In this document: one piece after another, positions 36,648 through 45,829 of the stretch
How positions within the stretch are numbered: position 1 is the stretch's first letter
Layout of the letters: each line of letters opens with the position of its first letter
Assembly (NCBI RefSeq): GCF_011058155.1
Contig: NZ_JAALFC010000002.1
Location: 146,366-210,365, forward strand
DNA length: 64,000 nt
DNA from: Litoribacterium kuwaitense
GTDB lineage: Bacteria; Bacillota; Bacilli; Bacillales; DSM-28697
Direction: 5' to 3'
Program-made: the position numbers and the translations under genes
Notes under the pieces: generated by a model
The model's input: only the letters and a program-made list of their open reading frames with translations
Database searches by the model: none
What the model was told of the DNA's origin: nothing

Positions 36648-37516
36648 TTGGGAATCAAAAAAGCCATTATACCTGCTGCTGGTTTAGGGACACGCTTTTT
36701 GCCTGCGACAAAGGCACAACCGAAAGAAATGCTGCCTATTGTTGATAAGCCTACAATACAATTTATTGTTGAAGAAGCTGTGTCATCAGGAATTGAAGAT
36801 ATTATGATTGTGACCGGACGTGGTAAGCGAGCAATTGAAGATCATTTGATAAATCATACGAATTAGAGGAGACGCTCGAGAAAAGGGAAGAATGGGAGCG
36901 GCTCGAGCAAATTCGTAACATATCTCAGATGGCTAATATTCATTACATAAGACAAAAGGAACCGCTTGGCCTAGGGCATGCCATTTATTGTGCCCGTTCA
37001 TTTATTGGAGATGAACCTTTTGCAGTGATGTTGGGTGACGATATCGTTCATCATCAAACGCCCTGCTTAAAACAGTTGATGGATGTCCATCAGCAATATG
37101 GTGGGAATGTGATCGGCATTCAGCAAATTCCGCCAGAAAACGTGAATAAATACGGAATTATTGACCCAGGAAAGCAATTATCTGAACGTCTGCATGAAGT
37201 AAAAGCACTCGTTGAGAAACCATCAATTCAAGACTCACCTTCTAACTATGCGATTATGGGAAGGTACTTGTTAGATCCGGCGATATTTGACGTTTTACAG
37301 CACCTTCCACCTGGAAGAGCGGGCGAAATTCAGCTGACCGACGCCATTCAGGAGCTGAAAAACACTTCAAATGTATACGCGTTTGCATTTGAAGGCCTTC
37401 GTTTTGATGTAGGAGACAAAATCGGCTTCGTGAAAGCAACATTGCATTGGGCGATGAGTCGTGAGGACATGCGAGCTGAGCTCATTGCTTATATGAAAAA
37501 GAATCAAATGATATAA
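36648..37516 (+). CDS. gtaB: UTP-glucose-1-phosphate uridylyltransferase, frameshifted
   Basis: TTG start at 36648 after GGGAGG. The protein begins [29 protein letters not shown], the nucleotidyltransferase signature, and makes UDP-glucose for wall teichoic acid and glycolipid. The first frame stops at 36866; the rest runs in the -1 frame. At 36841-36850 ATCATTTGAT, one extra T would give [14 protein letters not shown], the standard GtaB sequence, so a single T is missing at 36845-36847. The remainder ([56 protein letters not shown]) is intact. A TATACT -10 box lies at 36612. Confidence 0.88.
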
Positions 37517-37520
37517 CCGA

Positions 37521-37567
37521 AAAAGGCTGTGTTATCGAATTGTCTAGTGATAACATCAGCTTTTTTT
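37521..37567 (+). terminator. Terminator after gtaB
   Basis: GCTGTGTTATC pairs with GATAACATCAGC with one bulge, flanked by AAAA and TTTTTTT. The rest of the gap up to 37900 shows no comQ-like or other gene. Confidence 0.8.
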
Positions 37568-37900
37568 GTTTTTTAATTGTGAGATGTTTGGAATTTAGTA
37601 TGTAACAAAAAATGACATCAATTTAAGAAAAATGTCGAAGGAAAATTCTGAAATTAGTGCAGGATATTGTGGTCTTGTGAAGAAAGTGTTATCGGTGTCC
37701 TTCTTTGTAAAAAAAAGTGAAATCATGTTGTCGGATGCAAAAGTGAGTCACTTGACAAATGGAGACAAAGCAAAACGTTTTTCCTAACGATGGCTGTTCA
37801 TTACGAGCGATTATGCCAGCACATTCGTTTATAGAAAACTTCTTTACCTGCTGTTTAGTGATCGACTTCGTTAAACAATTTGTATTGAAGGAGGAAGTAG

Positions 37901-38071
37901 ATGAAGTATGCGATTCAGTTACTGCTTGATAAGCCGGAGCTCATGGAAAAGCTGAAGGCTGGAAAACTGACGTGCATCGGCTTTTCAGAGGAAGAACAGC
38001 AAACATTGTTAAACGCCTTCGTCGCAAAAGAACGGACAACCAGTCGGTTTGACAGCAATACACAACCATAG
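37901..38071 (+). CDS. comX: ComX-like pheromone precursor lacking tryptophan
   Basis: The 56-residue product follows GAAGGAGGAAG at a good distance and lies directly before comP. Its first 40 residues match the ComX pattern: short N-terminus, LLLDKPELMEKLKAGKL, then CIGFSEEE and a helix ending LLNAF. In known ComX the C-terminal 5-10 residues become the pheromone and contain a Trp that ComQ isoprenylates. Here the tail is TTSRFDSNTQP, with no Trp in this or the other frames nearby, and no comQ precedes it. It may be an unmodified or differently modified signal, or a decayed one. Confidence 0.7.
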   Translation: MKYAIQLLLDKPELMEKLKAGKLTCIGFSEEEQQTLLNAFVAKERTTSRFDSNTQP

Positions 38072-38167
38072 AAAAAACGTTGAGGCAGCCGCTTCTATGG
38101 GGGTGCCTTTCCAATGTGAATCATACAGGATTCTGTTGATGGCAGAAATCGAAGGGAGATCGATAAC

Positions 38168-40500
38168 GTGGACAGGGTCTACCGTATGGGTATTGTTTTA
38201 CTATTGGGCCTTGCCGTATATTTTGCGTATGTCATCGTTCAGTTTCCACTTATGGGCTTGACGATCAGTAATACACCCAATGGTGATTATCAAATTGCTC
38301 AAGTTGTACCCGGAGAGTGGGGACAAGCACACCGAGTTGAAGAGGGTTCTATGCTGTTAGAAATCAATGGGAAACCCCCAGAAGCATTTTTTCCTCTCAA
38401 TTGGTCAAATCGCTTGGAGAAAGTTCACCGTTTGCGCGTTCAGGAATCAGATGGTGATGATAGAATGCTGACACCATCCCGCTCTCATTTGCAAAATCAA
38501 ATGATTTTTCACTTGTTGCTGCCAGTTAGTTTTTTCCTCTTCTGCCTCTTTCTCGGCTGGCAAATCTATGTTCGAAAGCATCATTTACGGGTGACAAGAC
38601 TGCTCATTTTTTTAACGTTTGTCATCGGTTTGTTTATTTTGTCCGCACCAGTCGCTGATCGGGAAGATCTTCTTGGCCGCTTGACCTACAGCGCAAGCTC
38701 GCTACTTATTCCGATTTTATTTTTACAGTTTTTTCGTCGTTATTTTCGTAGCCATTCTTTGCGTTTTTTGCAGATAGGGCATCTTTCGCTCCTTTATGGT
38801 GCTATGGTTGGCTCATGTGGGATGGAAATTCTCAGCTTTATTCGTCCTGAATTGGATGGAACTGTATGGTTGATACAGTTCACCCTCTTTGTCCTTTTTA
38901 CGAACTGGACGAGTTTTGTCCTCATTGCGAACTATATCCACATGCGAAAAACGGCTTATCATACAACCTTAAAAGTGATCTTATCGGGATTTTTCCTTAG
39001 CCTTTTACCGTTTGTTTTGTTCACGGCAATCCCAGCAATGATTACAGGCTTGCCATTAATTAACGTTGACTTGACCAGTCTGGCAATCCTCTTTCTACCT
39101 GCCTCCTTCATTTATTTAATGGTTACAGAAAGATTGTTAGATATGAACTATATTTTTTATCGACTCCGATATTACGCGCTCCTTGCCCTCATGCCAACCG
39201 GCTTTGTGATGTTTTCGACATACCTTTTTCAAGGAACCGATGTATCACCAACTTTGTGGCTTGTTATTTTATTGAGTACATACGGCTCGACGCTATTATT
39301 TTTATATATGAAGGAATGGTTAGATTACAAATTACAATTTAAAAGATTTTCCGAGAAATATAATTACCAGAAAAGCCTTTATCGCTTTTCGCAAAAAGTA
39401 AAACAAGTGAAGAAAGTTCAGGACTTGATTACCGTTCTGCAGAATGAATTGGAGGAAGTCCTCCATGTGCGGGAAACGGCTGTATTTTCTATGGATCGTG
39501 AAGGGGACATTGTATGTGAGGAAAAACCCCATCTCAAAACAATGATTCGCATGTCGAAGAATAAATGGGCACGAAAGGCGTATTTGCCTGGTGATGCTTT
39601 AGAGTGCATAGATGGTTTTGCACTTGTGATTGGGATGAAGCAAAATGCCTATACGATGCTTTGGATCAGCTCAAAAACAGACCGAAGCACGCTCAGTCCT
39701 GATGAGAAACAATGGCAAAGGGCGTTGAGCTACTATACGAGCATCTTACTGGAAAATCTCTATTTAATTGAGAACCTGATTGACCGAATTGATCAATTGC
39801 ATGAGCCAGGGAGTCATCCGGCGTGGTTATCCAAAATGCTATTCACGATCTCTGAGCGCGAACGAAGCCGGCTCGCCAATGATCTTCATGACACGATTTT
39901 GCAGGAGCAGCTTTTTCTTTATCGGAAATTAGACACGTTACGCAATACCATTCCAATGATGCTTTGGAAGGTCGTGAAAATTTGAAAAAGGAAATGAATC
40001 ATTTAAAAGAGCATGTCCTCGACAGCGTCCACCTTATTCGCGAAACGTGTAATGAGCTGAGACCCCCTTTTTTGGCAGAACAAGGCATTCATCAAGCGCT
40101 CGAGCATCTCATTCAACGCACACAGCTGTCGGCGAACTTTCGAGTTGAATATTCGTTTGCTGAGCAGACGTATCCCCTCAATGATGATATATCCATGACC
40201 ATATTTCGCATGGTTCAGGAGCTGTTGAATAATGCAATGAAACATTCAAACGCGAACGTCGTCCAATTAACGCTTCGTTTCGATGGTCAAGGAATTTGGT
40301 ACATTCAATATAAAGACGACGGCGTTGGCATGGATGTGGAGCAAATTAAAAATTACGATCAGCATATGGGTATTTACAGCATAAGGGAGCGTGTCAATGC
40401 GCTTGGTGGTCGAGCTCGATTTAACTCAACACTTGGATACGGTTTAACCGTTGATATCCACCTGCCTCATGAAGAGAATATTGAAAAAATCGCTGAATAA
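38168..40500 (+). CDS. comP: ComP-type quorum-sensing histidine kinase, frameshifted
   Basis: GTG start at 38168 after GAAGGGAG. The N-terminus has a membrane helix, an external PDZ-like stretch (about 30-100), then some seven further helices, as in ComP. The cytosolic part has NYQKSLYRFSQKVKQVKKVQDLI, the H box SRLANDLHDTILQ (His574), then in the next frame LIRETCNELRPPFL, the N box QELLNNAMKHSNAN and the G box DDGVGMD. The frame changes by -1 near 39953-39957 (CCAATGATG; one more base, such as an A, restores NDALEGRENL). The first frame stops at 39985. It should phosphorylate ComA on sensing the peptide. Confidence 0.88.
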
Positions 40501-40533
40501 TGAAGCGTTGATCTTAAATGAAAGGAGAGCGTT

Positions 40534-41184
40534 ATGCGAATTTTAATTGTCGATGATCACCCAGCTGTAGGTGAAGGGACAAAAGCGATGCTTCAAGAGG
40601 AGCAGTTTGATGTCGATGTGATGGTCAGTGCCGGAGACGTTTTGCGACTCATTAAGGAAGAAAACGAATGTTACGACCTGTTTTTATTTGACTTATATAT
40701 GCCAGAAATGAATGGTCTTGAGCTAACGAAGCACATTCGCAGACAACTCCCTGATGCGATCGTGCTCATTTATACGGGGTTTGATATTCATGACCACTTT
40801 AATATGGTTGTCGAAGCAGGTGCTTCGGGATTTTTAAGTAAAACAGCGTCTAAGGCACAGCTGCTTAGAGCGATCTATTGTGCGCTCGATGAAGAAGCGG
40901 TCCTTCCGCTCTCATTGTTTCGTCAGCTCCGTAAAAGAAGCACGGATGTGTCATTGCAGCGAGCAGAAAATGAAGAAAGCTTGCAGCTCAATGGAAAAGA
41001 GCGTTCCATTTTAGAACACGTATATAAAGGACAGACGAATCGCGAAATCGCGCTCGAACTTCATATGAGTCAGCGGACGGTGGAGCATCATCTAACGAAA
41101 GTCTTTCAAAAGCTGTCGGTACGGTCGCGGACAGAAGCGATGTTGCGTGCGAAAGAGCTCGGTTTGTTAAACATCCTGTCGTAA
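40534..41184 (+). CDS. comA: ComA-type response regulator
   Basis: The 216-residue protein has a receiver domain with acidic pocket D7/D8, phospho-acceptor D53 (LFLFDLYMPE) and K103, then a LuxR/NarL-type helix-turn-helix (from ERSILEHVYKGQTNREIALELHMSQRTVEHHLTKVFQKL). It is intact and starts at ATG behind AAAGGAG. It follows comP by 33 bp. DHPAVGEGTK at the N-terminus is close to ComA of B. subtilis (DHPAVMEGTK). Confidence 0.93.
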   Translation: MRILIVDDHPAVGEGTKAMLQEEQFDVDVMVSAGDVLRLIKEENECYDLFLFDLYMPEMNGLELTKHIRRQLPDAIVLIYTGFDIHDHFNMVVEAGASGFLSKTASKAQLLRAIYCALDEEAVLPLSLFRQLRKRSTDVSLQRAENEESLQLNGKERSILEHVYKGQTNREIALELHMSQRTVEHHLTKVFQKLSVRSRTEAMLRAKELGLLNILS

Positions 41185-41203
41185 GTGAAAGGGCTAAAGC
41201 TAA

Positions 41204-41219
41204 TTGCGGAAAACCGCAA
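41204..41219 (+). promoter_or_regulatory. Perfect ComA box
   Basis: TTGCGGAAAACCGCAA is an exact match to the ComA recognition element TTGCGG-N4-CCGCAA. It lies 20 bp after the comA stop. A TATGAT -10 box follows at 41254-41259, placing the box near -55, where ComA activates in B. subtilis. Confidence 0.75.
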
Positions 41220-41315
41220 AAAGATTTACGGTGTAAACCTGCTTGAATTCCTGTATGATGGAATTATCAGATAATAACCGGTGAGCCCTAGACCAATTGA
41301 AAAAGGATGATAGAT

Positions 41316-41498
41316 GTGCACCTTGATCATTATCATGGAACAACTTACCAGCTGATTGAAGAGATTCGTGCGCTGATTCGTGTTTTTCAAGATGAGCATT
41401 CGGAAGCAGACAAGCGAGAAGTTTTTCTGACAATTAACGATTTGACAATCGAATTAGTCCGCCGTGAAGGTCAGGAAAAAGCCATTGAAAGCATGTGA
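41316..41498 (+). CDS. Small protein behind a ComA box, 60 residues
   Basis: GTG start at 41316, nine bases after AAAAGGA (an ATG at 41307 overlaps that site and is less likely). The product is soluble, helical, acidic, with a His-containing N-terminus (HLDHYHGTTYQLIEEIRALI) and no signal peptide. I recognise no family; it is not DegQ by sequence. The ComA box upstream and terminator downstream suggest it is a one-gene output of the quorum circuit. Confidence 0.6.
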   Translation: MHLDHYHGTTYQLIEEIRALIRVFQDEHSEADKREVFLTINDLTIELVRREGQEKAIESM

Positions 41499-41580
41499 CA
41501 TTTGGTGTGTTGACGTCCGAGAGAAGGATGCAGGGCTAGTGTATTGTAATTGAATAGGGAGGTTTATTGTACAGGGGAAG

Positions 41581-41620
41581 GGATCTTAGTTCAGAAGGAG
41601 CTGAGGTCTTTTTTTTTGAT
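41581..41620 (+). terminator. Terminator after the small ComA-box gene
   Basis: GATCTTAGTTC pairs with GAGCTGAGGTC (several G-U pairs), followed by nine T. Confidence 0.75.
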
Positions 41621-41636
41621 CAGGAAAATAGTAAAA

Positions 41637-41660
41637 GTCCAAATCGAAAATGATTTGGAC
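41637..41660. repeat. Hairpin GTCCAAATC/GATTTGGAC, left copy
   Basis: A perfect 9-bp stem with loop GAAAAT. Nearly the same sequence recurs at 41832-41854, so two copies bracket the element at 41703-41831. Confidence 0.7.
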
Positions 41661-41702
41661 ACAGAGTGAAGACAAAGTCTATGTAAGCTAGCTTGTAAAA
41701 CT

Positions 41703-41831
41703 TTTCAGCCTGATTTGAAAACGCTTATCATTCTAGGCGCGAAAGCGAGCGAAGACTCGAATAGAACCCTAGTTCATGAGAGGACGAGCGAGATAAGCAA
41801 CGACGAATGAAAGCGTTTGTCAACAGGCTGA
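41703..41831 (+). repeat. Convergent-gene intergenic element, copy 3 (longest)
   Basis: The ends are inversely related: CAGCCTGATTTGAAAACGCTT at the left and AAAGCGTTTGTCAACAGGCTG at the right. Internal blocks TCTAGGCGCGAAAGCGAGCG and TCATGAGAGGACGAGCGA recur in the copy at 7008. It sits between two copies of a hairpin and between convergent genes. MITE-like or a mobile 3'-end cassette are both possible. Confidence 0.65.
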
Positions 41832-41855
41832 GTCAAATCGAAAATGATTTGGACC
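41832..41855. terminator. Hairpin, right copy, behind the SWIM gene
   Basis: TCAAATC/GATTTGGA with loop GAAAAT, near-identical to the hairpin at 41637. It may terminate transcription of the minus-strand SWIM gene, although T tails are poor. Confidence 0.45.
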
Positions 41856-41913
41856 TTAAGTTAGCTTACCGAAATCGCCCTGCAAAATGAACCGTGGTTG
41901 TCATACCAAAACA

Positions 41914-43383
41914 TCATTGACCTGTAGTCAGCAAGTCATCCACTTGGCGTCGTAAAGCACGCAGACGCTCATACCGATCTAAGAAATTTGTAAAGTAAGC
42001 TTCCCACACCGCCTGTTTGTCTAGACGGACGTACAGATCGCGGAGTCGTTCAAGCGTTTCAGCGGCTTTTTTATAGCCGCTTTTATTTTTTTTCGCGACA
42101 TACCTTTCCACGAGCTGGTGGTAGAGTGGGAGAAGAGCGTTTGGCGAGCGTTCTGCGATCGTCTGTAAATGATTTTCGGCAATCTGTTCAAGATCGACCG
42201 CCTGAAATAACCACAATTCAATACATTCCTCATCTTTACCTTGCTCAAGCAGAAGGGCGGAAAACACTGTGAGGCTTTCGGGTAGCCATTTTATTAAAAT
42301 ATTGCCAAATGCTTCAAGGGCATTCTTTTTTTCTGCATAATGCTTTTGTTCTTCGAGCAACTGCCGTAAACGTGTATTTCGGAGCGATTCGTCCTTCCAA
42401 GCGTCCCAAGTTTCCTGAAGCCAGTCACGACACGATTCCACCCATTTTTGCATTTCTGCATCACGTTGCTCAAGGGACTGGTATTTGTGAATCATCTCAA
42501 GCATCGCTTCTGTTTTTTGATCGAGTGGGTTTGGTGTTTCGAGAAAATAATGTGTACGAATGTCTTCGGGAGACGGATTCAACAATGGTCTGTTTAATGC
42601 TTCAGATTGGAGCCACCGATCAAGTGAAATGAATACGGAAAAAATATCGATATAGGAAATGGCGAGTGAAAGATAAGGGTGAAAAGCTTTTGCACATAGC
42701 TCTTGAAGATGAGGCTTGGCGTCGTCTTTGACGTTAAGCTCATGGCAGGCTAGCGCAAGCTCCTTCATTTCATTCATTAATGGTGCAGCATCTCCTTCAT
42801 GACTAATGTCGTCCCATTGCTTCAGCATGTACAAGCCAGCGACAAGCGCATAGAGACGACGGAGCTGCCACGGCCCTTTATACGCTTCGACGAGACGTGC
42901 ATAATTGCGCTGCAGCGCGTTTGGTCGTAAGAAAGGGTCAAACTGCCAATTCATTGGACGAAGGGCTTCATCTAATGACTGAATGTCTTCTATCGTTAAA
43001 GGCTGTTGTTTCCGCAGCGTGACGTTTGCTTTAGGGGCTGATCGATCTTGCTCCCAGTTGGCGAGACGCTCACCTGGACTTTCAAAATGTGAAAGAACGT
43101 ACAGTAAGAGCGCGAGCACATGGCCGCAATAGGGAAGCCCGCACGTACATTCATGAACGTCCGGCTGTGTCAGCGTCACCCGCGTGTCCAGCTTGCGGAC
43201 ATCTTGCACTGAACCAGACAGCTGGCCTTCGGAAAAGACGACATTGTATACACTTCCTTGGCGAAAGAGCGACAAGCCCTTTTTAGCCTGGCGCGCGTCG
43301 CGCTCAATCGATGCATGAATGGAGTCAAGCCAGTCGGTCATCGCTTGCTGAATGTCCTGTTTCGGTACTTCATCATAAATCAT
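41914..43383 (-). CDS. SWIM zinc-finger protein
   Basis: The product of about 489 residues has the SWIM motif C79-x-C81-x4-C86-x-H88 (ECTCGLPYCGH) near its N-terminus and a long helical remainder without a further known domain. I start it at ATG 43383, preceded by GGAGGA, rather than the ATG 10 codons upstream. SWIM proteins bind nucleic acid or partners; in B. subtilis a similar gene (ywqB) neighbours a Snf2 helicase, but none is here. Function not established. Confidence 0.82.
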   Translation of the reverse strand: MIYDEVPKQDIQQAMTDWLDSIHASIERDARQAKKGLSLFRQGSVYNVVFSEGQLSGSVQDVRKLDTRVTLTQPDVHECTCGLPYCGHVLALLLYVLSHFESPGERLANWEQDRSAPKANVTLRKQQPLTIEDIQSLDEALRPMNWQFDPFLRPNALQRNYARLVEAYKGPWQLRRLYALVAGLYMLKQWDDISHEGDAAPLMNEMKELALACHELNVKDDAKPHLQELCAKAFHPYLSLAISYIDIFSVFISLDRWLQSEALNRPLLNPSPEDIRTHYFLETPNPLDQKTEAMLEMIHKYQSLEQRDAEMQKWVESCRDWLQETWDAWKDESLRNTRLRQLLEEQKHYAEKKNALEAFGNILIKWLPESLTVFSALLLEQGKDEECIELWLFQAVDLEQIAENHLQTIAERSPNALLPLYHQLVERYVAKKNKSGYKKAAETLERLRDLYVRLDKQAVWEAYFTNFLDRYERLRALRRQVDDLLTTGQ

Positions 43384-43444
43384 TGCTAGTCCTCCGTCAC
43401 TTTTTTGCCACATTTGTATTAAAAACCAGTAAAAACCATTGAAA

Positions 43445-43512
43445 TTGACCGTACAGTCACTTTATCATAAAGTAGTATGTGATGAATGTATACACCGGTG
43501 ACTGACCGGTCA
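43445..43512 (+). promoter_or_regulatory. Promoter and putative TetR operator of the efflux operon
   Basis: TTGACC (43445-43450), a 17-bp spacer and TAAAGT form a promoter overlapping the palindrome ACTTTATCATAAAGT (43459-43473). Downstream, CACCGGTG (43493-43500) and TGACCGGTCA (43503-43512) are adjacent palindromes, a likely site for autoregulation by the TetR protein. Confidence 0.5.
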
Positions 43513-43535
43513 TTTTTTTGATGGGGTGGAGAAGT

Positions 43536-44438
43536 TTGAATGAAAAAAAGAAACGAATTATTGAATCCGCACTGTCGTTAGTTGGTGAAAAAGGCTTTCA
43601 TGCGACATCGATGCAAGATATCGCTAAGAAAAGCGGTATGTCAAAAGGAGCGCTTTACTTACACTTTTCGTCTAAAGATGAGCTGAACGTAGCAATGCAT
43701 ACGTACTATCATGAACGCTTTCATGAAATGGTTGTCAATATTTCTGCCGACCCTTCGTTAACTCCGAAAGAACGATTGATCAAGCAAATCGAAAGCCTGT
43801 TTCTCATGCTTGAAGAACACAAAGCGGCATTGCACGTTTTTATCCAAGATAACCTCTTGCTTGCTCAAGGCACGAAAGCCATCCGATTTATCGAAAAAGA
43901 GAAATGTGAATCGGCTGAATGGCTGATTGCTGCGGTCAAATCCATCGTGCCAGCAGAAGCAGAGAAATACGCTTACGATATCAGCAATTTTGTGGAAGCC
44001 TACCTTTTATCATACATAAAAATGCTGTTAATCGAAAGGTTTGACGTAAAGCCGACAGAATTTGCTCACTATGTGATGCGGAGAATAGACGACGTTGTAG
44101 CAGGACTCTTACAAAGAGATGAAATGGTGTTACAGGATGTACAAGCAGCGCAACTTAAAGTGGGCGTCAAGTCTGTTCATCATGAACTGTCCGATTTGGA
44201 AACGGAGATTGAAAAAAGCCAGTTGGATAAAGATAAAAAGGCTGAGCTCCATGTGATGCTGGACGTTTTGACCCATGAGCTGAACAAGGACGCGCCACAG
44301 AAGATCGTTTTTCAAGGGATGCTCTCGACACTCGACGAGTACCCGGAATTTAAAGACAATCAATCTCGTATTCTAGCAATGGTTGAAAGAATGTTATCCA
44401 TGAAGGAGAAGGAGAAAACAGATGAGAAATCAACGTAA
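43536..44438 (+). CDS. TetR-family regulator of the efflux operon
   Basis: TTG start at 43536, following GGGGTGGAG. The N-terminal HTH reads RIIESALSLVGEKGFHATSMQDIAKKSGMSKGALYLHFSSKDEL. At about 300 residues it is longer than most TetR proteins and resembles YerO, which regulates the RND pump SwrC/YerP in B. subtilis. It overlaps the adaptor gene by 17 bp, so regulator and pump are one operon. Confidence 0.88.
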   Translation: MNEKKKRIIESALSLVGEKGFHATSMQDIAKKSGMSKGALYLHFSSKDELNVAMHTYYHERFHEMVVNISADPSLTPKERLIKQIESLFLMLEEHKAALHVFIQDNLLLAQGTKAIRFIEKEKCESAEWLIAAVKSIVPAEAEKYAYDISNFVEAYLLSYIKMLLIERFDVKPTEFAHYVMRRIDDVVAGLLQRDEMVLQDVQAAQLKVGVKSVHHELSDLETEIEKSQLDKDKKAELHVMLDVLTHELNKDAPQKIVFQGMLSTLDEYPEFKDNQSRILAMVERMLSMKEKEKTDEKST

Positions 44439-45828
44439 TGCACTAGGGCTGATCATCAGTATTATGTTCGTTGTTTTTGCAGCTGGATGTTCACAGCAGC
44501 CTTCCGCAAGTTCTACGACTGAGGAGGAGGAGCCGAGCACGCCTGTGATGGTTGAAAATGTTGAAGGCGGCTCATTAGATGTGAAGAAAGAAATCGTTGG
44601 CAACCTTGTTCCGGAAACACAAGCAAATGTCACACCAAAAGTACAAGGTGAGCTTGTCAGCTTAAATGTAAAAAAAGGTGATACGGTTCAAAAAGGTGAC
44701 GTGCTTGGAAAAATAGATGATGAAAGCTTGCGCGAGCAAGTTGAATTGCGGCAAATTGGCTTGCAGCAGGCACAGGCGCAGCTGGAACAGGCGAAGCTGT
44801 CACGCCAGACTGCGCAAAACGGCTTGAAGTCGGCGCAAAACCAGCTTGAGCAAGCAAACATTAGTATTGAGCAAGGGAAAAAGGGCTACGATACAGGCAT
44901 GACCGATTCAGACTTGAATGTCGATAATGCCCGGATTCAATGGGAAGATGCGAAAGAAAATGTAGAGAAATTAGCGAACCTGTATCGTGAAGGGGCCATT
45001 CCTTATCAAGACTATCAAGCAGCGATTGATGGGGAAAAGCAGGCCCGTATTGCCTTAGAGCAGGCGCAGCTCGCCGCGGAAAACTCGGAAAACACAGAGG
45101 ATATCCAAATGCTTGAATCACAAAAGAAAGCGGCTGAGATCGGTATCGCGGATGCGAAAGAAAACATTAAAAATGCGGAAAATAGCGTGCAACAAGCACA
45201 AAATGGTGTTCAGCAAGCACAAACTGAGCTGGAGCAGGCGCGCAGTCAGCTGAACGACCCTGTGTTATATGCGCCATTGACTGGTGAAGTCACTTCGATT
45301 TCTAATAAAGTCGGAGAAATGGTGTCTTCGGCAAATCCTTTTGCGACAATTGTCAGCCTAACGCCGGCAACCGTGCGTGCGCAAGTTAGCTCAGAGCAGC
45401 TTTCGTTGTTTACAAAAGGGGAGACCGTTGATGTTATCATCCCGTCTATTGATGAAACGCGTGAGGCGACGGTCTCATATGTCGCGGCTGCCTCTGAAGA
45501 CAATGGTTTGTTTACCGTGGAAGTGACGCTGCCGAACGAAGACAAAGTGCTGAAGCCAGGTATGGTGACGAAAATCGCGGTCACGACAAGTGTTGTTGAC
45601 AATGCATTGCTCGTGCCAACAGAAGCCGTCGTTGAAGCGAACGATGAGGCGATGATCTATGTTGTTGAAAATGACCGTGCGGTGCAAAAGGACGTTGAGA
45701 TTGTGGAAATGCAGTCTGATGTGACCGCCGTGTCAGGAGACTTTTCAGCGGGAGATACAGTGATTGTGAAAGGGCAGGGGACGTTAAACGACGGCTCGCT
45801 TGTTCGCATAATGGAAGGGGACGAATAA
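44422..45828 (+). CDS. RND efflux membrane-fusion adaptor lipoprotein
   Basis: The 468-residue protein has a lipoprotein signal (VVFAAGC), a biotinyl-lipoyl-like half (VTPKVQGELVSLNVKKGDTVQKGDVLGKID), a very long Gln/Ala-rich coiled-coil hairpin (about residues 95-285), the second lipoyl half (LYAPLTGEVTSISNKVGEMV) and beta-barrel and membrane-proximal domains. It links pump and exit duct in Gram-negatives; here it should be anchored to the outer face of the membrane. ATG 44422 is preceded by GAAGGAGAAGGAG. Confidence 0.9.
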   Translation: MRNQRNALGLIISIMFVVFAAGCSQQPSASSTTEEEEPSTPVMVENVEGGSLDVKKEIVGNLVPETQANVTPKVQGELVSLNVKKGDTVQKGDVLGKIDDESLREQVELRQIGLQQAQAQLEQAKLSRQTAQNGLKSAQNQLEQANISIEQGKKGYDTGMTDSDLNVDNARIQWEDAKENVEKLANLYREGAIPYQDYQAAIDGEKQARIALEQAQLAAENSENTEDIQMLESQKKAAEIGIADAKENIKNAENSVQQAQNGVQQAQTELEQARSQLNDPVLYAPLTGEVTSISNKVGEMVSSANPFATIVSLTPATVRAQVSSEQLSLFTKGETVDVIIPSIDETREATVSYVAAASEDNGLFTVEVTLPNEDKVLKPGMVTKIAVTTSVVDNALLVPTEAVVEANDEAMIYVVENDRAVQKDVEIVEMQSDVTAVSGDFSAGDTVIVKGQGTLNDGSLVRIMEGDE

Positions 45829-45829
45829 C

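Noticed and set aside
38049..38261. Open frame overlapping the end of comX and the start of comP
   Set aside because: It has no ribosome site and overlaps the better supported comP start; it does not supply the missing Trp in a ComX-like context.
41204..41219. Reading the TTGCGG/CCGCAA hairpin as a terminator of comA
   Set aside because: No T tail follows on either strand, while it matches the ComA element exactly.
41718..41732. cre-like TGAAAACGCTTATCA inside the long intergenic element
   Set aside because: It has one base too many for the CcpA consensus and lies between convergent genes.
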